From NCBI GenBank assembly GCA_009841265.1, contig VXMB01000007.1, positions 598,173-662,172 on the forward strand: a stretch of DNA of 64,000 bases. The letters are read 5' to 3'. Shown one piece after another: positions 53,171-62,597 of the stretch. The notes below the pieces were generated by a model. It was not told where the DNA came from, did no database searches, and saw nothing but the letters and a program-made list of their open reading frames with translations. Position 1 is the first letter of the stretch, and each line of letters starts with the position of its first letter. This DNA comes from Gemmatimonadota bacterium (GTDB lineage Bacteria > JAAXHH01). A program made the translations under genes and the position numbers.

Positions 53171-53291
53171 CGCCGCGCGGCGGTCCGTCCGGTAGCTCGA
53201 CGGTTGGAGGCCTGGGTGCCAGCTGCCCGTCCGACAGCAGTCCGGCGACTGCCGGCCTTCCATGCCGTTCCTATATGACCCAGGAGCATCC

Positions 53292-54128
53292 ATGTCCAAA
53301 GTCTCGGTCCTGATACTGCGCGCCGCGGGGATCAACTGCGACGAGGAAACGGCCCACGCCTTCCGCCTCGCCGGCGCGGAGCGGGTCGATCCCGTCCACA
53401 TCAATGCCTTCATCCAGGGTCGCCGGCACCTGTCCGAGTACGACGTGCTGGTCCTGTCCGGTGGGTTCTCCTACGGTGACGATCTCTCCGGCGGCAAAGT
53501 GCTCGCCAACGAGATGCAGTGCAAGCTGATGGAGGACGTGGAAACGTTCATCGGGGAAGGCAAACTCATCCTCGGCATCTGCAACGGATTCCAGGTGCTG
53601 GTCAAGATGGGGCTGCTGCCCCAGACGGAACGGGGGGGCAGGCGGCAGGAAGCGACGGTGTTCTACAACGATTCCGGCAAGTTCGAGTGCCGCTGGGTCT
53701 ACCTGCGCAGGAACCCCGATAGTCCCTGCGTCTTCACTCGGGACATGCCGGAGACCATCTACATTCCGGTCGCGAACGGGGAAGGCAAGGTCATGCTGGC
53801 GTCGGAGGATGTACGGGCGCGGCTGGGACCGGGCGGTCACGTCGCGTTGCAGTACGTCAATCCGCCCTGGGTGTCCGCCGGGGAGGCCACTAAAGAGGAA
53901 ACCGGGGTGGCCGCCGGGGAGACGGCCTATCCCTGGAGTCCCAACGGCTCGGTGGACGCCATCGCCGGGATCTGCGACGCCACGGGACGGATCTTCGGGC
54001 TCATGCCCCATCCGGAGCGCTACACCCACCCGACCCATCATCCCCGGTGGACCCGGGAGGGAAGCCGGGAGCCGGACGGACTGCATATCTTCCGGAACGC
54101 CGTAAACTATGTCCGCGGGGCCCAGTAG
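53292..54128 (+). CDS. purQ: Phosphoribosylformylglycinamidine synthase subunit PurQ (glutaminase)
   Basis: 278 residues. The class I amidotransferase triad is visible: Cys in LGICNGFQVL near 97, His and Glu in LMPHPERYTHP near 239. It frees ammonia from glutamine for PurL. AGGAG lies 5 nt before ATG 53292. It is longer than Bacillus PurQ (227) and resembles the longer PurQ of FCB bacteria. A 121-bp spacer without a clear promoter separates it from purL. Confidence 0.93.
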   Translation: MSKVSVLILRAAGINCDEETAHAFRLAGAERVDPVHINAFIQGRRHLSEYDVLVLSGGFSYGDDLSGGKVLANEMQCKLMEDVETFIGEGKLILGICNGFQVLVKMGLLPQTERGGRRQEATVFYNDSGKFECRWVYLRRNPDSPCVFTRDMPETIYIPVANGEGKVMLASEDVRARLGPGGHVALQYVNPPWVSAGEATKEETGVAAGETAYPWSPNGSVDAIAGICDATGRIFGLMPHPERYTHPTHHPRWTREGSREPDGLHIFRNAVNYVRGAQ

Positions 54129-54150
54129 CTGCCGATGGGAGCGCAATTAA

Positions 54151-54720
54151 ATGAGCTTCCCTCCCTTCACCCGAGCCATCGAACGTCGCATGTACGTGAT
54201 CGGGATCCTCCTGGTTCCCGTCGCGCTCTTCGTGCTGCTCAGTCTCGTCACCCACGCAGAAACCGACTACCCCAATTCGAGCCGGAGTCCGGGTGAAGTC
54301 ACCAACCTGGGCGGCCTTCCCGGCGCCCTGGTATCCTACGGCGTGACGCTCGCCCTGGGATACGGAGGATACGTTGTCCCCGTCCTTATTGGAATGCTGG
54401 CCTGGAACCGGATCCGGGGGCAGCATCCAGTGAGACTGCTCTTGCAAGCCGTCTGGCTCCTCGTGCTGGTAGTAGCAGGGATTTCCACGGGGAGCCTGAT
54501 TCCGGTCCTTCCCGAGTCCCTCAGATTCAGGATCGGCGGCGTGCTGGGGTTCTACCTGGGCGGTCAGATGGCGGGTGCGCTGGGCGTGGACCGATCACTG
54601 GTACTGGGCGGCTCCTTGTTCCTGGTTGTCCTGGTGGCCATGTTGTACTTTTACCTGATCAGACGAAGAAGACAAAGAGCCGTCCGGCTCCGTTCCCGCC
54701 AACCGGGAAGTCCTCCATGA
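54151..54720 (+). CDS. Orphan FtsK-type N-terminal membrane domain (no motor)
   Basis: 189 residues with four membrane helices (about 15-34, 55-76, 95-115, 148-170). GLPGALVSYGVTLALGYGGYV matches the 4TM N-terminal domain of FtsK/SpoIIIE DNA translocases. The linker and the RecA-like motor are absent; after the last helix a basic tail (RRRRQRAVRLRSRQ) leads to a stop that overlaps the next ATG by 4 nt. Either it is a remnant of a split ftsK or a stand-alone septal membrane protein. FtsK-like motors were not found in the window. Confidence 0.75.
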   Translation: MSFPPFTRAIERRMYVIGILLVPVALFVLLSLVTHAETDYPNSSRSPGEVTNLGGLPGALVSYGVTLALGYGGYVVPVLIGMLAWNRIRGQHPVRLLLQAVWLLVLVVAGISTGSLIPVLPESLRFRIGGVLGFYLGGQMAGALGVDRSLVLGGSLFLVVLVAMLYFYLIRRRRQRAVRLRSRQPGSPP

Positions 54721-56789
54721 AGCGATGCTTGCCGTTCCTGTTCGTCCTCGTTGCTTCCTATGCTTACGGCAGCCCACCGCCCGGTCAGCAGCCGGTGCGG
54801 GGGACGGTCCCCGGTATTGAACCGGGAATTTCCGACCGCCTTTGGAACGAGCTCGCTACGCGGCCGTCCGATGAGACGCTGAAGGTATGGGTCTACCTGG
54901 CGGACAAAGGACTCGACCCGGGGGCCGGATTCGATGCCGCGCTGGCGGTCGCCGAGGACCGCCTGGCGCCCCGTACCCGTTGGCGGCTTTCGACAAGAAG
55001 CGACCGGCTGGCGGGGTGGGAGGATATCCCCGTCCACGTCCCGTACATTGAGCGCATCGAAGCGTTGGGGGGCAGGATCCTCCAGGTGTCCCGCTGGCTG
55101 AACGCGGCGAGCGTGTCCATCCCGGCCGGGGATATCGAAGACCTGGCCGGTCAGCCCTTCGTGCTCAGCATCGACGCGGTCGCCCGTCTCCGTCATCCGC
55201 GCCCCGTCCCGTCGCAACGTCCCGGCCGCCTGGAAACGGACGCAAGGCTTCGGGCGGTCCAGCCCAACCGCCTCGACTACGGTTCTTCGTTCATCCAGCT
55301 GAACCAAATACACGTGCCGGAACTCCATGACCTGGGACTTACCGGAAAAGGCGTGCTCGTAGCGCTCTTCGATACGGGATTCAGTCTGGATCACGTGGCC
55401 TTCGACAGCCTGAGAACCCGGGTGGAAGCCCGACGCAACTTCCTTCGCGACGAATCCGGGTTTACCGACCTGGAGGACACCGGTCACGGCACGGCGGTGC
55501 TCGGTACGATTGGCGGATATGCGCCGGGTGAGTTGATCGGTCCGGCTTACGGCGCCCGCTACCTGCTCGCAAGCACGGAGGTTGTGGCCTTCGAGAGAGA
55601 AGTCGAGGAAGACTTCTGGGTGGCCGCCATGGAATGGGCCGACAGTCTGGGCGCGGACATCATCAGCAGTTCACTCGGATACCTTGACTGGTACACTTAT
55701 GCCGACATGGACGGAGAGACGGCCGTCATCACGCGGGCGGCGGAGATGGCGGTACGCCGTGGCATCGTGGTCGTGAACAGCATGGGCAACGAGGGCGACA
55801 CCCCCTATGAGAAGATGGCGGCGCCCGCCGACGCGGATGGCGTGATTTCCGTGGGCGCCGTCGATGGCGCGAGCAGTCGCGCGGCGTTCTCCTCCATCGG
55901 CCCCACCTTCGACGGCCGTATCAAGCCGGATGTGATGGCCATGGGGGAAGACACTTACACGGTACATCCGTTCATCATCGATGATTACCTGCGCCTCAAC
56001 GGCACATCCTTCTCTGCGCCCCTGGTGGCGGGGGTCGCCGCGCTTTTGCTGGAAGCCTACCCCCACTGGACGCCCGGGAAGGTGCAAAGCGTACTCCGCC
56101 GGACGGCCGGCCAGGCCGCCGCTCCGGATACGCTCAACGGGTATGGCATCGTCCACGCGCTGAACGCCCTGATGACCGAATCGCGGGGGGTCGTGCGGTC
56201 CTTCACGGCCGAGGTCGGACTGAGCGGTGTTTTTCTTGCCTGGACCGCGGGGCTGGAAATCAACCTGCAATCCTACCGGATCGAACGCCGGGACTACCCC
56301 GATGGGTCATTCGAAGTGCTGACCTCGGTACCGGTGACCCGATCCATGGACCCTTCTCAGCGTTCGAATACCTACAGTTTCACGGATACGTCCGCGCAAC
56401 CGGGAACGTCCTACGAGTACCGGTTGCAGCCCGTGGGCCGCGCGGGACTGGCGTTGACGGCGGAACCTGTCACGGTGCGCATTGATCACATTTCCAGCCT
56501 GTCCGACGGACTGGTAGCGGTCCTCTACCCGAACGCGCCGAATCCCTTTGCCTCCAGCACGCGTATACGCTTCGAATTGTCGGAGCCGGTCTATGTCACC
56601 TTGACGATATACAACCTGCTCGGGAGGAAGATTCGGGTGCTGGTCGATGAAACCCACGGACCGGGCAGATACGCGCCGACCTGGAATGGCATGGACGGCG
56701 ACGGCCGTGCCGTGCCCAGCGGCGTGTACCTGTACCGCATGACCGCGGGCGGGATCGAGCAGAATGGCAAGATGCTGCTGCTGCGTTAG
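54717..56789 (+). CDS. Exported subtilisin-like (S8) protease with C-terminal sorting-type module
   Basis: 690 residues. A signal peptide (1-18) is followed by a propeptide-like region and the S8 domain: catalytic Asp in VALFDTGFSLDH near 218, His in EDTGHGTAVLG near 258, Ser in NGTSFSAPLVAG near 430. A fibronectin-like stretch (about 495-590) precedes a FlgD/T9SS-like C-terminal module (about 600-690; YPNAPNPFASSTRIRFEL ... GVYLYRMTAGG). It is probably secreted or surface-attached. The start overlaps the orphan FtsK-domain gene. Confidence 0.88.
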   Translation: MKRCLPFLFVLVASYAYGSPPPGQQPVRGTVPGIEPGISDRLWNELATRPSDETLKVWVYLADKGLDPGAGFDAALAVAEDRLAPRTRWRLSTRSDRLAGWEDIPVHVPYIERIEALGGRILQVSRWLNAASVSIPAGDIEDLAGQPFVLSIDAVARLRHPRPVPSQRPGRLETDARLRAVQPNRLDYGSSFIQLNQIHVPELHDLGLTGKGVLVALFDTGFSLDHVAFDSLRTRVEARRNFLRDESGFTDLEDTGHGTAVLGTIGGYAPGELIGPAYGARYLLASTEVVAFEREVEEDFWVAAMEWADSLGADIISSSLGYLDWYTYADMDGETAVITRAAEMAVRRGIVVVNSMGNEGDTPYEKMAAPADADGVISVGAVDGASSRAAFSSIGPTFDGRIKPDVMAMGEDTYTVHPFIIDDYLRLNGTSFSAPLVAGVAALLLEAYPHWTPGKVQSVLRRTAGQAAAPDTLNGYGIVHALNALMTESRGVVRSFTAEVGLSGVFLAWTAGLEINLQSYRIERRDYPDGSFEVLTSVPVTRSMDPSQRSNTYSFTDTSAQPGTSYEYRLQPVGRAGLALTAEPVTVRIDHISSLSDGLVAVLYPNAPNPFASSTRIRFELSEPVYVTLTIYNLLGRKIRVLVDETHGPGRYAPTWNGMDGDGRAVPSGVYLYRMTAGGIEQNGKMLLLR

Positions 56790-56870
56790 GGAAGCGTGCT
56801 GCTGCGCCAGGTGCGGCGTGCAGCCGGGTCGCGACACACGATTTCGGCTTGGCGAGCTTCGATAAAGAGG

Positions 56871-56900
56871 TTGACATCCAGGCGGGTTCTGGTTTATATA
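56871..56900 (+). promoter_or_regulatory. Predicted promoter of the HesB/Mrp gene group
   Basis: A perfect TTGACA (56871-56876) is followed after 18 bp by TATATA (56895-56900). The HesB start codon is about 100 bp downstream. Confidence 0.65.
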
Positions 56901-57002
56901 GCCTTAGCGACAAAAGGTACATGTTTCGGGTCGTGCAAGACGGATACAAGTCAGCGCAAACAAAGCAACTTACGCCATTCATTCGCAAGGGGGTTGGACA
57001 TC

Positions 57003-57326
57003 ATGGTCACCGTGACGGACGTTGCCGCCGACAAGATCAAAACCATGATCGAGGACCAGGAAAATCCGGATCTCGGACTGCGCGTCATGATCTCCGGCGG
57101 GGGATGTTCCGGATTTCAGTACAAGCTTGCTTTCGACAAGAACGCGACCGACAACGACCAGATCATCGAGCAGAACGGCATCAAGGTTTTCGTCGACAAC
57201 AAGAGCGCCATCTATCTGATGGGTGCGGAACTGGACTATGTGGAAGGGCTGATGGGCGCAGGGTTCAAAGTCAGCAATCCCAATGCCAAGGGCACCTGCG
57301 GCTGCGGCGAGTCGTTTTACGTATAA
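57003..57326 (+). CDS. erpA: Iron-sulfur cluster insertion protein (HesB/IscA/ErpA family)
   Basis: 107 residues from ATG 57003. The three conserved Cys are present: GGGCSGFQY near 36 and GTCGCGESF near 99-105. A-type carriers deliver Fe-S clusters to apo-proteins. AAGGGGG lies about 9 nt upstream. An in-frame upstream ATG would add about 70 unrelated residues. Mrp, another Fe-S carrier, is encoded 72 bp downstream. Confidence 0.93.
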   Translation: MVTVTDVAADKIKTMIEDQENPDLGLRVMISGGGCSGFQYKLAFDKNATDNDQIIEQNGIKVFVDNKSAIYLMGAELDYVEGLMGAGFKVSNPNAKGTCGCGESFYV

Positions 57327-57398
57327 GTCCGACAGGCGCGGGAACGGAATCGCGCATGCCGGACAGCCCAGGCAGTCCGTAAACGCGGATCGAGCACT

Positions 57399-58223
57399 TT
57401 GGCTGCGGAAACCGAAATCCCCCGTGACGCGCTGACCGGTATCCGTCACGTCATCGCCGTGGCCAGCGGCAAGGGCGGCGTGGGCAAGTCGACGGTAAGC
57501 GTTAACCTGTCCCTCGCCCTCGCGGAAGCGGGCCATGAGGTCGGCCTGCTCGACGCGGATATTTACGGCCCGAACGTGCCCCAGATGATGGGCGTATCCG
57601 GGTCCCTCGAGAAAGATCCTTCCGGCAGCATCCAACCCATTGTCAAGCATGGTATCCGGCTGGTCTCTGTCGGTTTCGTCGCGGGGCCGTCCGACGCGGT
57701 GATCTACCGGGGCCCCCTGGTGGGCAAGATGGTGAAGAGTTTCCTCGGAAACGTTTCCTGGGGGGAACTGGACTACCTGGTGGTCGATCTGCCGCCCGGC
57801 ACCGGCGACGCATCGCTGACCCTTGCCCAGTCGGTCGAACTCACCGGGGCCGTCATCGTCACGACCCCCCAGCAGGTCGCCCTGTCGGACGTGCGCAAGG
57901 CGATCGCCATGTTCCAGCGGTTGCGGGTCCCCGTACTGGGCATCGTCGAAAACATGAGTTACTTTCTCAACGCCGCGACGGGTGAACGGACCCACATCTT
58001 CGGCCGGGGCGGCGGTGCTGCGTTGAGCGATGAACTGGGCCTGCCCTTCCTGGGTGAGATTCCCCTATCGCCGGCCGTATGCGCGGGAGGAGACGCAGGA
58101 AAACCCATCTTCCTCGAGCCCGGGAACGCCGTCGAAACGGAGGCCTTTAAGGGTGTCCGGGCGGCCGTCGAGGCCGAGATCGAGAACCAGCCGGCGCCGC
58201 TGCCCGGTCCGGTCCGGACCTGA
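57399..58223 (+). CDS. Mrp/NBP35-type Fe-S carrier ATPase (ApbC)
   Basis: 274 residues. The deviant Walker A is VASGKGGVGKSTVSVNLSLA near 22-41, DADIYGPNVPQMMG near 51, and DLPPGTGDASLT near 129. The N-terminal DUF59/MIP18 domain found in many Mrp proteins is absent, and the C-terminal CxxC common to Fe-S-binding Mrp is not evident. The start is TTG 57399 with no strong Shine-Dalgarno. The TGA overlaps the JAMM gene ATG by 1 nt. Confidence 0.88.
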   Translation: MAAETEIPRDALTGIRHVIAVASGKGGVGKSTVSVNLSLALAEAGHEVGLLDADIYGPNVPQMMGVSGSLEKDPSGSIQPIVKHGIRLVSVGFVAGPSDAVIYRGPLVGKMVKSFLGNVSWGELDYLVVDLPPGTGDASLTLAQSVELTGAVIVTTPQQVALSDVRKAIAMFQRLRVPVLGIVENMSYFLNAATGERTHIFGRGGGAALSDELGLPFLGEIPLSPAVCAGGDAGKPIFLEPGNAVETEAFKGVRAAVEAEIENQPAPLPGPVRT

Positions 58224-58756
58224 TGCTGCGACTTCCCCGGACCGTCTACGAAGGCATGGCGGACCATGCCGTGGCGGAGTATCCACGGGAGTGCTGCGGG
58301 TTCCTCACCGGTACAGACGGTCTGGACGGTCCAGACCGCCCGGATGAACCGACCGAGCCGGTGGACCCGGTAGGCCAGGTCGAATCAATAGACCCGGAGT
58401 CCTGGCGGGTGCACCGGTGCAGGAACATCCAGGACGAGTTGCACGCGAAAGACCCGGCGGAACATCCCCGGGACGCCCGGACCGCATACGCCTTCAGCCG
58501 GGCGGACATGGAGCGGCTGTTCTTCGGGGAGTTCGATCCTCCGGGCGCGCGGGTCCAGGGATTCTATCATTCCCATCCGGACGCGCCGGCGTATTTCTCG
58601 GAGAAGGATCGGATGGATGCCATGACCGGCTGGCTGGACCCGGAACCCGGCTACCTGGTCCTTTCCGTCACGAAGGATGCCGTAAGCGATATCAAGATGT
58701 TCCGATGGGTAGACGATGAGACGGGTTTCGAGGAATTGCCCGTGGAACTGGTTTAA
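58223..58756 (+). CDS. JAMM/Mov34 (M67) metalloprotease
   Basis: 177 residues. The catalytic Glu lies in YPRECCGFLTG near 23, and the zinc motif HSHPDAPAYFSEKDR near 115-129 gives HxHPxxxxxSxxD. Bacterial relatives act in sulfur-carrier (ThiS/MoaD-like) processing or as deubiquitinase-like enzymes. No ThiF or MoaD partner is adjacent. A Pro/Asp-rich loop (about 31-57, encoded by GGTCCAGACC-type repeats) is inserted after strand 1. Confidence 0.88.
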   Translation: MLRLPRTVYEGMADHAVAEYPRECCGFLTGTDGLDGPDRPDEPTEPVDPVGQVESIDPESWRVHRCRNIQDELHAKDPAEHPRDARTAYAFSRADMERLFFGEFDPPGARVQGFYHSHPDAPAYFSEKDRMDAMTGWLDPEPGYLVLSVTKDAVSDIKMFRWVDDETGFEELPVELV

Positions 58757-58777
58757 TCCTCTAGCAGGGATAGACGC

Positions 58778-59902
58778 ATGAAAGAGGTTTTCGACGAGGT
58801 CGTGAACGTCCTGTCGCGGGGCGAGAAGGCGGCGCTTTCCACCATCGTGTCGAGCAAGGGATCGCTGCCGATGAGCAAGAAGGCGAAAATGCTCGTCAAG
58901 TGGGACGGCTCGTTCACCGGCACGGTGGGCGGCGGTTGCCTGGAAGCCGACGTCTGGGCCGAGGCCCGCGAAGTCATGGACCGTTCCGCCCCCAGGCTGC
59001 AGCACTTCATCCTGACCGAGAAGCACGCCGGCGACGAGGGACTGAACTGCGGCGGCAACGTGGAGATCTTCACGGAACCGATCCGGACGGGCCCCATGCA
59101 GGAGATCTTCGAGGCGATCCGCGGGCTTCACAACGCGCGGGGCATCGGGCTCCTGGCCACGCTGGTGTCGGGAAGAGCCGGGACGGAAGCCGGCAAGATG
59201 CTGCTCACCGATACCGGCGAGACCGTCGGCACACTCGGAGACCCCGCCCTGGACGACCAGATCCGGCTGGATGCGGACCTGGAAATCACCGAGAACCTGT
59301 TGCGGGTGGTCACGCTGGAACACGAAGGCGTGGAGACCCGGATCTTCCTGGAGTCCATCTGGCCGGCGCCGCAGTTGTTCCTTTTCGGCGGCGGCCACGT
59401 GGCCAGGGCCATTGCCCGGGTCGCCGATACCGTCGGGTTCCGCATCATCGTAGTGGACGACCGGCCGGCCTTCGCGAACCATGAGCGGTTTCCCGAAGCC
59501 GACGAGGTGGTCGTGGACGCCTTCGACGAGGTCGTGGGCAAGCTGCCTATCGACGGTTCGTCCTACCTGGTCGCGGTGACCCGCGGACACCAGTGGGACC
59601 AGCCCGTCATCGAGCAGGCGGTGTGGACCGACGCCGCCTATATCGGCATGATCGGCAGCCGGCGCAAAATCGCCCTGATGTGGAAGAACCTGGAAGGAAA
59701 AGGCGTGCCCCGGCACCTGCTCGAGCAGGTGCACGCGCCGATCGGCAAGGAGATCGGCGCCGATACCCCCGAAGAGATCGCTGTAAGTATCATGGCCGAG
59801 TTGATCGAATTCCGGAGGTCCGGCGGAAAGCCGGCCCACCTGGTTTCCACAGTGAAGGACGCGGCCGGAACGGCGGGTGCGGCGCTTCGCCGCGCTGACT
59901 AA
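58778..59902 (+). CDS. XdhC-family protein (molybdenum hydroxylase maturation)
   Basis: 374 residues. The XdhC_CoxI head (GTVGGGCLEADVWAEARE near 48) is followed by a Rossmann domain (QLFLFGGGHVARAIARVAD near 197, VAVTRGHQWDQPVIE near 266, YIGMIGSRRK near 289). XdhC inserts sulfurated molybdenum cofactor into xanthine-dehydrogenase-type enzymes. No such enzyme is encoded in the window. Its stop overlaps the convergent aminotransferase stop by 4 nt (CTAA). Confidence 0.92.
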   Translation: MKEVFDEVVNVLSRGEKAALSTIVSSKGSLPMSKKAKMLVKWDGSFTGTVGGGCLEADVWAEAREVMDRSAPRLQHFILTEKHAGDEGLNCGGNVEIFTEPIRTGPMQEIFEAIRGLHNARGIGLLATLVSGRAGTEAGKMLLTDTGETVGTLGDPALDDQIRLDADLEITENLLRVVTLEHEGVETRIFLESIWPAPQLFLFGGGHVARAIARVADTVGFRIIVVDDRPAFANHERFPEADEVVVDAFDEVVGKLPIDGSSYLVAVTRGHQWDQPVIEQAVWTDAAYIGMIGSRRKIALMWKNLEGKGVPRHLLEQVHAPIGKEIGADTPEEIAVSIMAELIEFRRSGGKPAHLVSTVKDAAGTAGAALRRAD

Positions 59903-61131
59903 GCTTCCCCCAGCTCGTCGCGATGTTCCCCGATCCTCGCGACCGCCCGGACGATGTCATCCATGTCGTCCCGGTCCCCCAGCAGCACATTCTGCGAGAA
60001 CCATACGGCCTCCGAACGGCAGGCCCGTTCCGTTACCGGCAGATTCATCGCGCCATAGTCAACGGCGGACAGCGCCTGGCTCCGGTATATGCCATAGTTC
60101 CGTTCCGTGAAAACCGGTTGTTTGTACAGGGGGATGGAGTAGCCCGGACTGGCGGGGATTCCCTCGGCGCGCAGGGCCTCAATGAACCGTGTCTTCGGGA
60201 CGCCTCCGAAGGATGCTTCGTTGTACCTGAACATGTAGATGTGCCGCGCGTGGCGGTCGGCCTTCGCGGGCCTGGCCACCGGTGATATGCCCGGAATCGC
60301 CCCGAGGCGTTCGGTCAGATACTCGCCGTTCGCGTGACGCTGCTCGGCCTGGGCCTCCAGGTGATCCATCTGGACCATGAGCAGGGCGCCCTGTACCTCG
60401 GTCATCCGGTTGTTGCCGGCTATGCGGAAGTGGTTGTAACGGGGTCCCGGCGCGACGTGCCCGCAGTCGGCGAGGGACCGCGCCGCCGCCGCCAGCTCGT
60501 CGTCGTTGGTGAGCATGATGCCCCCCTCGCCGGCGTTGAGGTTCTTGGAGGACTGGAAGCTGAAGGCGCCGATCGAACCGATGGCGCCCACGCCCCGGCC
60601 TCCCCACCGCGCACCGTGAGCCTGTGCCGCGTCCTCGATCACCGCAAGGCCGTGGCGGCCGGCGATTTCACCGAGCCGGTCCATGTCCGCGGGCAGGCCC
60701 GCGAAATGCACCGCCACGATGGCCCGGGTCCGCGGCGTGACCGCTTCCTCGACCCGGTCGGGGTCCAGGTTGTAGGTAAGGGGATCGATGTCGACGAACA
60801 CGGGCACGGCGTTCGACATCACGATCGAGCTGGCCGATGCGATGAAGGTATAGGCCGGTACGATGACCTCGTCACCGGGTTCGATACCGACCGCCTGCAG
60901 CGCGAGGCAGAGGGCCGTGGTGCCGTTGCAGACGGCAATGCCGTGGGCGGCGTGCTGGAAGGATGCGAAGCGCTGTTCGAGGTTGCGCACCTGCTCGCCC
61001 TGGATGCTTCCCCATCGGCCGGAGCGCACGGTTTCGCCAGCGGCGCGGGCGCTCTCTTCCAGGTTCATGGGCCAGGCCGGAAAGGGTTCGGTCCGTACCG
61101 GCACCGCGCCGTTTATCGCCAATCGGGGCAT
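59899..61131 (-). CDS. DegT/DnrJ/EryC1/StrS-family PLP aminotransferase
   Basis: 410 residues. The PLP lysine is in GAFSFQSSKNLNAGEGG (about 193), with EDAAQAHGARWGG (about 165) and GDEVIVPAYTFIASASSIV (about 85) as supporting motifs. Family members transaminate keto-sugars for surface or secondary-metabolite glycans, or act on inositol derivatives. No other sugar-nucleotide genes are nearby, so the substrate is open. Confidence 0.9.
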   Translation of the reverse strand: MPRLAINGAVPVRTEPFPAWPMNLEESARAAGETVRSGRWGSIQGEQVRNLEQRFASFQHAAHGIAVCNGTTALCLALQAVGIEPGDEVIVPAYTFIASASSIVMSNAVPVFVDIDPLTYNLDPDRVEEAVTPRTRAIVAVHFAGLPADMDRLGEIAGRHGLAVIEDAAQAHGARWGGRGVGAIGSIGAFSFQSSKNLNAGEGGIMLTNDDELAAAARSLADCGHVAPGPRYNHFRIAGNNRMTEVQGALLMVQMDHLEAQAEQRHANGEYLTERLGAIPGISPVARPAKADRHARHIYMFRYNEASFGGVPKTRFIEALRAEGIPASPGYSIPLYKQPVFTERNYGIYRSQALSAVDYGAMNLPVTERACRSEAVWFSQNVLLGDRDDMDDIVRAVARIGEHRDELGEA

Positions 61132-61146
61132 GACATTCTCCCGTAA

Positions 61147-62058
61147 TCAGTTGAAGAGGGCGTCCACGAAGGCCGGCGCGTCGAAGTCCTGCAGGTCCTC
61201 GATCTGTTCGCCCACGCCGATGAGTTTGACGGGGATCCCCAGGTGCACGCCGATGGCGAACACGATGCCGCCCCGCGCGGTCCCGTCCAGCTTCGTCAGT
61301 GCGATACCCGTCAGGCCGCCCAGGGCTTCGCTGAAGACGCGGGCCTGGGAGAGGGCGTTCTGGCCCGTGGTCCCGTCGAGCACGAGGAGCACCTCGTGGG
61401 GCGCGCCGTCCATCTGCTTGCCCGCGGTGCGCTTGATCTTCTTCAGTTCTTCCATCAGGTTGTCCTTGGTATGCAGCCGGCCCGCCGTGTCGATGATCAC
61501 CACATCCGCATCCCGGGCTGCTGCGGCCTGCATGGCGTCGTAGACCACGGCCGAGGGGTCGGATCCGTGCTGGTGCCGGATGAAGTCCGCCTCCGCGCGG
61601 CGCGCCCAGACCTCCAGCTGGTCGATGGCCGCCGCCCGAAAGGTATCTGCCGCGGCGATCAGGACCTTCTTCCCCTCCCCGGCGTAACGGGCCGCCATCT
61701 TCCCGGCGGTCGTAGTCTTGCCCGAACCATTGACCCCCACGATCATGATGACCCGGGGCCGCTGGTCTGATACGGGTGCCGGCGCATCGCCCAAAATGTC
61801 CGTCATCTCCTCGCGGAGCAGACCCATGAGGTCATCGGGATTCCGGGTCCGTTGGTCGACCGCGCGGTCCCGCAGTCCGTCGATGATCCGCAGGGTCGTT
61901 TCCACGCCCACGTCGGTCTGCAGCAGGATGGCTTCGATCTCCTCCAGCAGTTCCTCGTCGATCCGGTCATACCGGCCCACGGCCTGGTGGATCCTGCGCG
62001 AAAGCCCGTCCCGCGTCCTGGTCAACCCGTCTCTCAGTCTGCGTACTACTCCCAGCAT
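61147..62058 (-). CDS. ftsY: Signal recognition particle receptor FtsY
   Basis: 303 residues of the NG domain. The GTPase motifs are [15 protein letters not shown] near 107, [27 protein letters not shown] near 191 and [10 protein letters not shown] near 253. The acidic A domain of E. coli FtsY is absent, as in many bacteria. GGAG lies 8 nt before ATG 62058. It co-translationally targets membrane proteins with SRP. Confidence 0.95.
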   Translation of the reverse strand: MLGVVRRLRDGLTRTRDGLSRRIHQAVGRYDRIDEELLEEIEAILLQTDVGVETTLRIIDGLRDRAVDQRTRNPDDLMGLLREEMTDILGDAPAPVSDQRPRVIMIVGVNGSGKTTTAGKMAARYAGEGKKVLIAAADTFRAAAIDQLEVWARRAEADFIRHQHGSDPSAVVYDAMQAAAARDADVVIIDTAGRLHTKDNLMEELKKIKRTAGKQMDGAPHEVLLVLDGTTGQNALSQARVFSEALGGLTGIALTKLDGTARGGIVFAIGVHLGIPVKLIGVGEQIEDLQDFDAPAFVDALFN

Positions 62059-62113
62059 GCCCTGGTCTCCGAATTCCTCTTGTGTTGACCGGCTGCCCGG
62101 CCGGACCGCATAC

Positions 62114-62147
62114 AAAAAACCGGGAGTGCGTCGATCGGCCTTCCCGG
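62114..62147 (-). terminator. Rho-independent terminator of trxA
   Basis: On the minus strand CCGGGA (62147-62142) pairs with TCCCGG (62125-62120) and is followed by TTTTTT (62119-62114). It lies about 80 bp after the trxA stop, before ftsY. Confidence 0.75.
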
Positions 62148-62184
62148 CTTTCGTTGAATATCCGTCCTACGTTTATCGAGCCGG

Positions 62185-62222
62185 GCCTGGCTGCATCGGC
62201 CGCGCCTGGCTGCATCGGCCGC
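62185..62222. repeat. 19-bp tandem duplication in the trxA-ftsY spacer
   Basis: GCCTGGCTGCATCGGCCGC occurs twice without a gap (62185-62203 and 62204-62222), just after the trxA stop codon. Confidence 0.9.
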
Positions 62223-62228
62223 GCTTGA

Positions 62229-62552
62229 TTACAGGTGGCCGTCGATCTTTTCGGCGAGTTGCTGCTTGGGGAGCGCGCCGATGATCCGATCCACCTCGGC
62301 GCCGTCCTTGAAGATCAGGAGGCTCGGTATGCTCCGAATGCCGAAACGGGTGGCCGCTTCCCGGTTCTCGTCCACGTCGACCTTGACGACTTTCAGGCGT
62401 CCGTCGTAATCGCCCGCGAGTTCCACCAGCGTGGGGGCGACGGCCTTGCAGGGCCCGCACCACTCCGCCCAGAAATCGACCAGTACGGGCGTGCTGCTTT
62501 CAATGACCTCGGATTCGAATTGATCGTCCGTTATTGCTGTTGGCTGTGCCAC
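62229..62552 (-). CDS. trxA: Thioredoxin
   Basis: 107 residues from GTG 62552. DFWAEWCGPCKAVAP holds the redox-active CGPC, followed by the cis-Pro segment IRSIPSLLIFKDG. AAAGGAG lies 8 nt before this GTG; another GTG six codons upstream (62570) overlaps that Shine-Dalgarno and is less likely. It reduces protein disulfides in the cytoplasm. Confidence 0.95.
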   Translation of the reverse strand: MAQPTAITDDQFESEVIESSTPVLVDFWAEWCGPCKAVAPTLVELAGDYDGRLKVVKVDVDENREAATRFGIRSIPSLLIFKDGAEVDRIIGALPKQQLAEKIDGHL

Positions 62553-62597
62553 TTTCGCTGCTCCTTTCACGGTGATGTATGTAAATCGCTCCCAGCC

